Of a DNA stretch of 5,021 nt, positions 1 through 5,021 are shown piece by piece. Source of the stretch: Bacillota bacterium (GTDB lineage: Bacteria; Bacillota; Clostridia; Oscillospirales; Ruminococcaceae); contig JAEZCT010000042.1 in NCBI GenBank assembly GCA_023433405.1, forward strand, positions 1-5,021, read 5' to 3'. The notes below the pieces were generated by a model, which was given only the letters and a program-made list of their open reading frames with translations, searched no databases and was not told where the DNA came from. Made by a program: the position numbers and the translations under genes. Every line of letters begins with the position of its first letter. Position 1 is the stretch's first letter.

Positions 1-785
1 CCGGTTACACAATCGATCAGGATTATCCGGATCTGTATTACATGGAGGGCAACGAGCTGATTAGTCAAGCGGTTGGGCCGGAGTATTTCAGCCTGAATTA
101 TACGGTAGTCAAAGATCACACGATTTCCTATGGATTAACACTGGCCGATGAGGGCGATTTCAAGCAGTCGGTGAAAACAGTCGGCTCTTTCGCGAGCGGT
201 GCTGCTGACGAATTTATCTCCGATGATATCGGAGATCACCGGCATGGGTATATACTGATCGCCGACGGGCAGACCTGGCTGTCTTCGATAGATTTCTTTG
301 ACAGCGAGGGACGGTTTATGACGGACGAAAATTCATTCCAAATCGGGTGGAACCAGGACAGCTATCACTGGAAGGGCAAGCCCACTGAGGTGTGGAATGT
401 ACAGCGGTATACACAGATGCGGGGTGATACTGTGGATAAACACAGGCTGTTGTTCAAGTACGGCGGGACGGAGGAATATGAAACGGAAATGCACGCCTTT
501 GCGGACGACAGCGGAGCGGGCATACAATACGTTTGGCGCAGCCACAACAATCTGGTCAATCAGTGTAGAATGGAACCTTCCGAAAAGTTTGATATCGTAA
601 ACCTGCCGCCGGACGCGCAGGCTTATTGGGTGGATATTGAAAAGGATGACGGGACGGATGAAAACATTAGGGATTTGCTGGTGAAAGGTGAATTGAAAGC
701 ACCCGATGAGCCCGGCGCATACTGCCTGATTGTTAAAGCGGACGGATTTATCCACACTCTGTTTGTTGTTGTGGAAAAACAGTAG
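1..785 (+). CDS. Unrecognised protein, C-terminal part (5' end outside window)
   Basis: The frame is open from the first full codon (position 3) to the TAG at 783-785, giving about 260 residues. The first ATG in it (position 42) has no Shine-Dalgarno sequence before it, and the 13 codons upstream read as ordinary protein, so the gene most likely starts outside the window. I do not recognise the family. The visible part is soluble-looking and rich in Asp, Glu, Tyr and Trp, without a membrane segment, a zinc motif or an obvious catalytic signature. Alternating hydrophobic and charged stretches suggest mostly beta structure. The last 60 or so residues, with a PDEPGAYCLIVKADG stretch and a short valine-rich beta strand at the very end, resemble the closing strand of an Ig-like or beta-sandwich domain of an extracytoplasmic protein, but this is inference from pattern only. 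The next gene lies 334 bases away and is probably in another transcription unit. That this is a real coding region is fairly sure; the function is unknown. Confidence 0.7.
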   Translation, partial: GYTIDQDYPDLYYMEGNELISQAVGPEYFSLNYTVVKDHTISYGLTLADEGDFKQSVKTVGSFASGAADEFISDDIGDHRHGYILIADGQTWLSSIDFFDSEGRFMTDENSFQIGWNQDSYHWKGKPTEVWNVQRYTQMRGDTVDKHRLLFKYGGTEEYETEMHAFADDSGAGIQYVWRSHNNLVNQCRMEPSEKFDIVNLPPDAQAYWVDIEKDDGTDENIRDLLVKGELKAPDEPGAYCLIVKADGFIHTLFVVVEKQ

Positions 786-822
786 CTCAAGTAATAGGGT
801 TTATCAAAAAAGTTATTCTGTC

Positions 823-835
823 GTGCCAATGGCAC
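823..835. repeat. Short perfect inverted repeat
   Basis: GTGCC (823-827) and GGCAC (831-835) are perfect inverse complements separated by AAT. It lies 38 bases after the stop of the first gene. No T run follows on the + strand. Read on the minus strand, the hairpin is followed, after GACAGAATAAC, by TTTTTT (805-810). That is too far away for a classical intrinsic terminator, so I record only the hairpin. Confidence 0.35.
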
Positions 836-892
836 ATAAGGCTCGATATCCATTCAAGCACAGCAGGATTCGCCTCTGCGGAGCACTTGACA

Positions 893-922
893 GGGGATTT
901 CTCGCTATGCTCGAAATGACAG
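893..922 (-). repeat. Dispersed-repeat-like motif of the TCATTTCGAGC type
   Basis: Read on the minus strand, this stretch begins CTGTCATTTCGAGC, continues ATAGCGAG and ends AAATCCCC. From memory it matches a short motif (TGTCATTTCGAGC, a GAAGCGAG-like core, then AAATC) that recurs in intergenic DNA of many bacterial genomes; the function is not known to me. The core carries CTCG twice (901-904 and 910-913), and TGACAG occurs as a direct repeat at 888-893 and 917-922. In translation the motif gives the string CHFEHSEK, often seen in spurious hypothetical proteins. Only one copy is in the window, so its repetitive nature is inferred and not shown here. Confidence 0.5.
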
Positions 923-1107
923 GTTTGTTTGACGCTCTCCCCCAAGTTTCCTTTAGGGTTCACGCCGCGAGAAGTGAGATCCACGTAACCAATTTCACCG
1001 GCAGAGAAGGAAGAACCGGTTGTATTACCCTGAGGTGTGTGATACAGTGATGGCATATCAATTGTGAAAATAATGCCAGAGCCTGCACTGACGGGCGCTG
1101 CATATAT

Positions 1108-1113
1108 AAGGAG
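1108..1113 (+). promoter_or_regulatory. Ribosome binding site of the alcohol dehydrogenase
   Basis: AAGGAG is followed by a six-base spacer and ATG at 1120. It fixes the start of the alcohol dehydrogenase. The preceding TATATAA (1104-1109 region) overlaps it and is therefore not a usable -10 box for this gene. Confidence 0.8.
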
Positions 1114-1119
1114 TTTTTA

Positions 1120-2292
1120 ATGGCCAGGTTTACCATTCCGAGGGACATATTTTTCGGCAAGGGCAGCATGAGAGAGCTCAAGAATCTCAAAGGATATAAG
1201 CGCGCGTTCATCGTGACGGGCGGCGTGATACCCAAGATCGGCCTGCTGGATAAGCTGGCGGATATATTAAGGGAATGCGGCATGGAGATCGCGTCGTTCA
1301 TCGACGTGGAGCCTGACCCGTCGGTGGAGACGGTGATGCGCGGCAAGGAGCGCATGCTGGACTTTAAGCCGGACATCATTGTGGCGATCGGCGGCGGCAG
1401 CGCCATCGACGCGGCCAAGGCGATGTATGTGTTTTACGAGCACCCGGAGCTTAATTTCGAGGACATCAAGGAGCCGGGTACGGTGCCGCGCCTGAGAAAC
1501 AAGGCGATATTTGTGGCGATACCGTCCACCAGCGGCACGGCCAGCGAGGTGACCTCATTTGCGGTGATCACCGACACCAAAACCAAGGTGAAATACCCCA
1601 TCGCCGACTCTGACCTGACGCCCGATATCGCGATACTGGACAGCGAAATCACCGCGACGATGCCGCCTGTGCTGGTGGCGCACACCGGCCTTGACGCGCT
1701 GACGCACGCGGTGGAGGCGTATGTGGCCAAGAGCCGCTCCAGCTTCACCAACCCGCTGGCGATACATTCCATCGCGATGATATACGGTTATTTGAAGGAG
1801 TCTTACGACGGCTGCATTGACGCGCGCGGCGAGATGCACGTGGCGCAGTGCATCGCGGGGATGGCGTTTACCAACGCGCAGCTGGGCATCACGCATTCGC
1901 TGGCGCACAAGACCGGCGGGCCGTTCCAGCTTCCGCACGGGCTGTGCAACGCGATACTGATGCCTTACGTGATACGCTACAACGAGAAGGATTACATGGC
2001 TTCGCGCCATTACGCCAACATCGCGCGGCGGCTGGGGCTGCCGGGGCTGACCGAGAAGATACTGATCAATTCGCTGATTGAGGGCATACAGAGCCTGACG
2101 CGTTCGCTGGACGTGCCGCTCACGTTTGAGGCGGCGGGCGTGCGCGAGTTTTTGTTCAATATGGAGAAGCGCGCGATTGCCGAGCAGGCGTTCCTAGACC
2201 CGTGCACGCTGTTCAACCCGCGCGAGACGACTGTGGATGATTTGGAGAAGATACTCGAGTGCGCTTACTATGGGAAGCTGGTGACGTTCTGA
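1120..2292 (+). CDS. Iron-containing alcohol dehydrogenase (AdhE C-terminal type)
   Basis: This 390-residue cytoplasmic enzyme should reduce an aldehyde to an alcohol, or the reverse, with NAD(P)(H), a step that regenerates oxidised cofactor in fermentation. It belongs to the group III, Fe-dependent alcohol dehydrogenases, and its length is normal for the family. The N-terminal dinucleotide-binding part carries GGGSAID (91-97) and the phosphate/nicotinamide segment IPSTSGTASEV (134-144). In the helical C-terminal part the metal ligands expected by comparison with FucO are all present: D192 and H196 in GLDALTHAVEAY, H259, and H273 in LPHG. H263, next to the active site, is kept too. MYVFYEHPE (102-109 region) and the DSDLTPDIAI stretch are more like the C-terminal half of bifunctional AdhE than DhaT or FucO, but no aldehyde dehydrogenase half is attached. 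The start is supported by AAGGAG at 1108-1113, six bases before ATG. The gene seems to stand alone and ends at the hairpin module at 2310-2395. The substrate cannot be read from the sequence; ethanol/butanol-type dehydrogenase is a fair guess. Confidence 0.93.
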   Translation: MARFTIPRDIFFGKGSMRELKNLKGYKRAFIVTGGVIPKIGLLDKLADILRECGMEIASFIDVEPDPSVETVMRGKERMLDFKPDIIVAIGGGSAIDAAKAMYVFYEHPELNFEDIKEPGTVPRLRNKAIFVAIPSTSGTASEVTSFAVITDTKTKVKYPIADSDLTPDIAILDSEITATMPPVLVAHTGLDALTHAVEAYVAKSRSSFTNPLAIHSIAMIYGYLKESYDGCIDARGEMHVAQCIAGMAFTNAQLGITHSLAHKTGGPFQLPHGLCNAILMPYVIRYNEKDYMASRHYANIARRLGLPGLTEKILINSLIEGIQSLTRSLDVPLTFEAAGVREFLFNMEKRAIAEQAFLDPCTLFNPRETTVDDLEKILECAYYGKLVTF

Positions 2293-2309
2293 TATAATGG
2301 GCTAAGACC

Positions 2310-2395
2310 GTGGAGGCGCTGCCTCCACACCACCGCCCAAGGGATTAATCCCTTGGGGAACCAGTCAGGGAAATGCTTTGCATTTCCCCTTTTTT
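2310..2395 (+). terminator. Three-hairpin module, copy 1, ending in an intrinsic terminator
   Basis: Three perfect hairpins follow the stop codon of the alcohol dehydrogenase. C: GTGGAGGC (2310-2317), loop GCT, GCCTCCAC (2321-2328). B: a 22-base perfect palindrome (2336-2357) with half-site CCCAAGGGATT. A: GGGAAATGC (2368-2376), loop TTT, GCATTTCCC (2380-2388). Hairpin A is followed by one C and six T (2390-2395), the classic shape of a Rho-independent terminator, so transcription of the dehydrogenase should end here. Hairpins C and B are not needed for termination. The same C-B-A order, loop and spacing recur in reverse complement at 3412-3487, so the whole block is better seen as one copy of a modular intergenic repeat that also serves as terminator. 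Confidence 0.85.
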
Positions 2396-2598
2396 GTTCC
2401 TTGGATAATATGTACCAGAAAACTACCTGAGAGATTAGTAAATATGGAATGAGAAATTCAATAATTCAAGCTGATGCATAATTTGGTTTATTGCACGTGA
2501 GGATTTTTGGAACATTTAAATAGCTCTGGGGTAAAAGGAATAAATTTATATTATGTCGAAATATACAGAATGTCTAGAATGAGTAGGAGAATCTCATA
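2396..2598. other. AT-rich leader of the HNH-like gene
   Basis: Base composition changes abruptly to AT-rich directly after the terminator and stays so through the next gene. I see no open frame of note. TATATT (2547-2552) or the overlapping TATTAT (2549-2554) could be a -10 box, but the positions about 17 bases upstream do not resemble TTGACA, so the promoter is unproven. The ribosome binding site AGGAG (2585-2589) stands nine bases before the ATG at 2599. Confidence 0.4.
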
Positions 2599-3390
2599 AT
2601 GGATACTTCTCGGCAAGGTATTTGCCATATCTGTGGCAAAAACTCAAAATTAACATTTGAGCATGTTCCTCCATTATCAACGTTCAACGATAAAAAAATC
2701 AAATCTGTCTCCGGAGAGCAGTTGTTCTCGACAAAAAATAGACCTTGGGATACTTCTGGAATGACCTATACTTTACAACAACGTGGGGCAGGATTTTTCT
2801 CTTTGTGCGAATCTTGCAACAATAACACAGGTTGCTGGTATGGAAAAGAATATACGAAATTTGTTTGGAGTATAGGAAAACTTATGTATGATAGAGAAGA
2901 AGATTTTATAGTAAATGAATTTACCCATTTGCAACTATATAAAGTTAATCCACTTGCTATAATTAAACAGATGTTATCTATGTTTTGCTCAATTAATAAA
3001 GATTACTTTATTGACGATAACTTAAGAGAATTCATATTAAATAAAACGAGCAAAGAGTTAGATAAAAAGAAATATCGCCTATGCATGTATCTTACAAAAG
3101 ATTTGTGTATTAGGTATGCAGGGCTAACATGGCTTTTTAATTTAGAGAATTCAGACTCTATCGCTGTGAGCGAAATATCTGCTTATCCAATTGGGCTTAT
3201 ATTATACTTGAATCCAGAAAATACACATGTATCACATGGTTATGATATTACTGATTTTGCTAATTGTGAATATAATACCGAATATAATATAGACTTCAGT
3301 CTACCTTTATATGAGAGAAATTCATTTTTCCCACTAGACTATAGAACAAAAGAAGAAATTGAAGACTGTATAAGAAAAAAGAAAACTTAA
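2599..3390 (+). CDS. HNH-endonuclease-like zinc-knuckle protein
   Basis: This 263-residue protein has the layout of an HNH-type nuclease at its N-terminus. A first knuckle CHIC (C9, C12) is followed by LTFEHVPP with H22, the candidate first catalytic histidine. A second knuckle CESC (C70, C73) leads into NNNTG (74-78) and WYG (80-82). The four cysteines should hold a structural zinc, and EH plus the asparagines after the second knuckle match the H and N of the HNH core. I do not see the final metal-binding histidine in the usual place, so nuclease activity is not assured. Residues from about 85 to 263 are not recognised; they have no membrane segment and end in a lysine-rich tail (RKKKT). AGGAG at 2585-2589 supports the start. 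The gene is far more AT-rich than its neighbours and is bracketed by inverted hairpin modules, which points to acquisition by transfer. Such lone HNH proteins often occur in defence or mobile contexts, but no partner gene is visible here, so the biological role is open. Confidence 0.75.
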   Translation: MDTSRQGICHICGKNSKLTFEHVPPLSTFNDKKIKSVSGEQLFSTKNRPWDTSGMTYTLQQRGAGFFSLCESCNNNTGCWYGKEYTKFVWSIGKLMYDREEDFIVNEFTHLQLYKVNPLAIIKQMLSMFCSINKDYFIDDNLREFILNKTSKELDKKKYRLCMYLTKDLCIRYAGLTWLFNLENSDSIAVSEISAYPIGLILYLNPENTHVSHGYDITDFANCEYNTEYNIDFSLPLYERNSFFPLDYRTKEEIEDCIRKKKT

Positions 3391-3411
3391 AACAAAACGT
3401 GTATGATTGAT

Positions 3412-3487
3412 TGGAAATGCGCAGCATTTCCAGTGGGATTCTTAAGGGGCAAGACCCTTAAGCGGGAGTTTGAGGGCAGCGCCCTCA
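3412..3487 (-). repeat. Three-hairpin module, copy 2 (reverse orientation)
   Basis: Three perfect hairpins begin 21 bases after the stop of the HNH-like gene. A: TGGAAATGC (3412-3420), loop GCA, GCATTTCCA (3424-3432). B: CTTAAGGG (3441-3448), loop GCAAGA, CCCTTAAG (3455-3462). C: TGAGGGC (3471-3477), loop AGC, GCCCTCA (3481-3487). Read on the minus strand the order is C-B-A, as in the copy at 2310-2395, with the same GCT loop in C and closely similar spacers (8 and 8 bases against 7 and 10). No T run follows on either strand, so this copy is not a standard intrinsic terminator, although it may slow transcription or protect the 3' end of the upstream message. Confidence 0.8.
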
Positions 3488-3508
3488 GGGCCATTTGTCT
3501 GCAGCAGG

Positions 3509-3537
3509 TTGCGTCCAATTTAACGTAAGAGTATAAT
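3509..3537 (+). promoter_or_regulatory. Sigma-A type promoter of dapF-cca
   Basis: A -35 element TTGCGT (3509-3514, matching the TTG of TTGACA) and a perfect -10 TATAAT (3532-3537) are separated by the ideal 17 bases. Transcription would start near 3544, leaving a leader of about 20 bases before the dapF start at 3566. The ATG at 3536 lies inside the -10 box and so cannot be the translation start of a message made from this promoter. The promoter sits just downstream of the hairpin module, so dapF can be expressed independently of the HNH-like gene. Confidence 0.7.
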
Positions 3538-3553
3538 GGCGGTACAACGATGC

Positions 3554-3559
3554 GGAGGG
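3554..3559 (+). promoter_or_regulatory. Ribosome binding site that fixes the dapF start
   Basis: GGAGGG is followed by a six-base spacer and ATG at 3566. The in-frame ATG at 3536 lacks a comparable site and adds ten residues (MAVQRCGGKR) not expected in the family, so 3566 is preferred. Confidence 0.8.
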
Positions 3560-3565
3560 AAACGT

Positions 3566-4396
3566 ATGGAATTCACCAAGATGCACGGGCTGGGCAACGA
3601 CTTTCTGGTGTTCGAGGACGATGGCACGGGCCGCGACTGGAACGCTCTGGCGGCCAAGCTGTGCACACGTCGTCTGAGCGTGGGCGGTGACGGCATCATG
3701 GTGGTGCTCCCGTCGGATACGGCGGACGTAAGGATGCGGATTGTCAACGCGGACGGCAGCGAGGCGGAGATGTGCGGCAACGGCATCCGCTGCTTTGCCA
3801 AGTACGTATATGAGCGCGGCATCGTGGAAAAGGAAGACATGACGGTGGAAACACTGGCAGGGATTATAAGACCAAAGTTGGTCGTGGAAGACGGCAAGGT
3901 CAAGGACGTGTGCGTGGACATGGGTAAACCGTCGTTTGACCGCGCCAGTATACCGATGCAGGGCGAGGGCGACGCGGAGAACGTGGACATAGAGGCGGCG
4001 GGACGCGCCGTGACGATATCATCGATGCTGATGGGCGTGCCGCATACGATGGTGCTGGTGGACGACATCGAAGCCGTGGACGCGGAAGTGCTGGGACCGG
4101 CGATTGAACGGCATACGATATTTCCCCGCAAGAGCAACGTGAACTTCGTGCAGGTGCTGGACAGGGAAAACATACGGGTGCTGACATGGGAGCGCGGCGC
4201 GGGACTGACGCTCGCATGCGGCACCGGCTCGTGCGCCAGCGCGGTGGAGACATACAGGAAGGGGCTGACGGGCCCCAAGGTGAATGTGCACCTGTCGGTG
4301 GGACGGCTGATCATTGAATACACCGGCGACGGACGCGTGCTGATGACGGGACCGGCGGAAGAGGTTTACACCGCCGCTTTGAGCAAATGGAACTGA
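3566..4396 (+). CDS. dapF: Diaminopimelate epimerase
   Basis: DapF converts LL-2,6-diaminopimelate to the meso form in the cytoplasm, the last step before lysine and the supplier of meso-DAP for peptidoglycan. It needs no cofactor and uses two cysteines as acid and base. The protein has 276 residues, the usual family length, and starts with the typical MEFTKMHGLGNDF. The first catalytic cysteine is C70 in MCGNGIRC and the second C218 in ACGTGSCAS. N11, N61 (NADGSEAE), H160 in GVPHTM and E209-R210 in WERGAG are the expected substrate-binding or active-site residues. The two halves share the pseudo-symmetric DapF fold. The start is chosen from the ribosome binding site at 3554-3559 and the promoter at 3509-3537; an upstream in-frame ATG at 3536 is rejected because it lies in the -10 box. 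The last 10 bases overlap cca. No broken or missing key residue is seen. Confidence 0.96.
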   Translation: MEFTKMHGLGNDFLVFEDDGTGRDWNALAAKLCTRRLSVGGDGIMVVLPSDTADVRMRIVNADGSEAEMCGNGIRCFAKYVYERGIVEKEDMTVETLAGIIRPKLVVEDGKVKDVCVDMGKPSFDRASIPMQGEGDAENVDIEAAGRAVTISSMLMGVPHTMVLVDDIEAVDAEVLGPAIERHTIFPRKSNVNFVQVLDRENIRVLTWERGAGLTLACGTGSCASAVETYRKGLTGPKVNVHLSVGRLIIEYTGDGRVLMTGPAEEVYTAALSKWN

Positions 4397-5021
4397 AAGA
4401 TGTAAAACTCCCCCGCAGCTTTGCGGTGTTGACTGAAATATTTTCCGCCCGCGGCTTTGAGCTGTTTTTGGTGGGCGGATACGTGCGAAACCTCGTCCTC
4501 GGGCTGCCCGGGGGCGATTTTGATATCTGCTCCACCGCGGACCCGGTGACGGCGGCGGCGATCTCGCGCGAGGCGGGGCTGTCGGTGACGGAAAAAGCGC
4601 TGGAGCTGGGCACCATCGAGATACGCGTGAAGCTGGACGGCGAAAAGCACAGCTTCGAACACACCACGTTTCGGCGGGACTACTATCCGCCGGGCGGCGC
4701 GCACCGCCCCTACCGCGTGGAATTTACGCAGGACATCCGCGAGGACGCAGCAAGACGCGACTTTACCGCGGGGGCGCTGTACCTGAAGCTTGGGACGATG
4801 GAGCTGGTTGACCCGACGGGGCGCGGACTGAGCGACGTGCGCAATAAGGTGCTGTGCGCGGCGGCGGTTGATCCGGACGTGACGATACGCGACGACGGTT
4901 TGCGGATTATGCGCATGGCGCGGTTTGCGGCGGAGCTGGGTTTTTGCGTGTCGCCCGAGCTGCTGGACTGCGCGGCACGGCGGGCGTCGCTGCTGGCGGA
5001 CATATCGCCGGAGCGCAAGCG
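4387..5021 (+). CDS. cca: CCA-adding enzyme / tRNA nucleotidyltransferase, N-terminal part
   Basis: The frame opens with ATG at 4387 inside the end of dapF and runs without a stop to the window edge (211 codons), so the gene is cut off at its 3' end. It belongs to the class II nucleotidyltransferases that add or repair the CCA end of tRNA, or to the related poly(A) polymerases. Motif A is visible as LVGGYVRN (28-35) and GDFDI with the metal-binding pair D44 and D46. RRDFTAGAL (123-131) is the motif B region, and DDGLRIMRMARFAAELGF (169-186) covers the segment normally written EDxLRxxRxxRFA, which starts the neck domain. Two positions differ from the common form: VRN instead of VRD, and RRDFTAGA instead of RRDFTINA. 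The catalytic aspartates are intact. No Shine-Dalgarno sequence stands before the ATG, so translation is probably coupled to dapF across the 10-base overlap. CCA addition as opposed to poly(A) or A-only activity cannot be decided from this part. Confidence 0.88.
   Translation, partial: MELKDVKLPRSFAVLTEIFSARGFELFLVGGYVRNLVLGLPGGDFDICSTADPVTAAAISREAGLSVTEKALELGTIEIRVKLDGEKHSFEHTTFRRDYYPPGGAHRPYRVEFTQDIREDAARRDFTAGALYLKLGTMELVDPTGRGLSDVRNKVLCAAAVDPDVTIRDDGLRIMRMARFAAELGFCVSPELLDCAARRASLLADISPERK

Larger units (their letters stand above)
786..1119. other. Intergenic gap with repeat-like content, no convincing gene
   Basis: This gap of 334 bases between the first gene and the alcohol dehydrogenase holds a short perfect hairpin (823-835, GTGCC-AAT-GGCAC), a dispersed-repeat-like motif (893-922) and the ribosome binding site of the downstream gene (AAGGAG, 1108-1113). 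On the minus strand a frame stays open from 1116 down to the TGA at 787-789. Its only good ATG (1054-1056) has no clear ribosome binding site, and its translation runs straight through the repeat motif, so I do not call a gene. I see no convincing promoter for the downstream gene and no terminator with a T run after the upstream gene. Confidence 0.5.

Noticed and set aside
42..44. ATG at 42 as the start of the first gene
   Set aside because: There is no ribosome binding site before it, and the frame is open and protein-like back to the window edge.
887..892. Perfect TTGACA in the gap before adh
   Set aside because: The bases 17 downstream (CTCGAA, 910-915) do not resemble a -10 box, and the hexamer is at the edge of the repeat motif.
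1555..2010. Minus-strand open frame (151 codons) opposite adh
   Set aside because: The Arg/His/Val-rich translation is an artefact of GC-rich antisense; the + strand gene is unambiguous.
2293..2298. TATAAT just after the adh stop codon as a promoter
   Set aside because: No -35-like sequence lies 16-18 bases upstream, and a strong terminator follows within 100 bases.
2310..3487. Hairpin series as a CRISPR array
   Set aside because: There are only two blocks in opposite orientation, each of three different palindromes; there is no regular direct repeat with unique spacers.
2299..3498. Target-site duplication around the inverted modules
   Set aside because: The bases just outside (GGCTAAGACC on the left, GGGCCATTTG on the right) show no convincing direct repeat, so insertion by a transposase is not supported.
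3520..4323. Long minus-strand open frame (267 codons) opposite dapF
   Set aside because: It is antisense to a clear DapF with all catalytic residues; its translation is Ser/Thr/Pro-rich low-complexity text typical of the mirror of a GC-rich gene.
4311..5018. Minus-strand open frames opposite the last gene
   Set aside because: The + strand here encodes a recognisable CCA-adding enzyme that simply does not end within the window.

Overview
The window looks like a chromosomal stretch from a Clostridia-type Firmicute. The grounds are the strong AGGAGG-type ribosome binding sites, a sigma-A style promoter, a stand-alone iron-dependent alcohol dehydrogenase closest in sequence to the C-terminal half of fermentative AdhE, and a lysine/peptidoglycan gene (dapF) next to a tRNA maturation gene. 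The genus cannot be told from the sequence alone. The host genes (adh, dapF, cca) are clearly GC-rich, whereas one central gene is strikingly AT-rich.

Layout, all genes on the + strand: (1) 1-785, the C-terminal part of an unrecognised protein whose start lies outside the window. (2) 786-1119, a 334-base gap that holds a copy of a dispersed-repeat-like motif (893-922) and a long minus-strand open frame that is probably not a gene. (3) 1120-2292, a complete iron-containing alcohol dehydrogenase with all expected metal ligands. (4) 2310-2395, a module of three consecutive hairpins, the last followed by a T run and acting as the adh terminator. (5) 2396-3411, an AT-rich island carrying one complete gene (2599-3390), an HNH-nuclease-like protein with two CxxC zinc knuckles. 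(6) 3412-3487, a second three-hairpin module that is the reverse complement, in order and in sequence, of the first. (7) 3509-3537, a good promoter driving dapF (3566-4396), followed by cca (4387 to the window end), which overlaps dapF by 10 bases.

The dapF-cca pair is a housekeeping operon: diaminopimelate epimerase supplies meso-DAP for lysine and cell wall, and the CCA-adding enzyme finishes tRNA 3' ends. The two are not linked biochemically and are probably only co-transcribed. The adh gene is a separate unit closed by its own terminator.

The most interesting structure is the pair of inverted three-hairpin modules that bracket the AT-rich HNH gene. Their stems differ by paired, compensating substitutions, so structure rather than sequence appears to be conserved. 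This could be a gene cassette framed by inverted structured repeats, or simply two copies of a genome-wide intergenic repeat around a recently acquired gene. The sequence alone does not decide between these.
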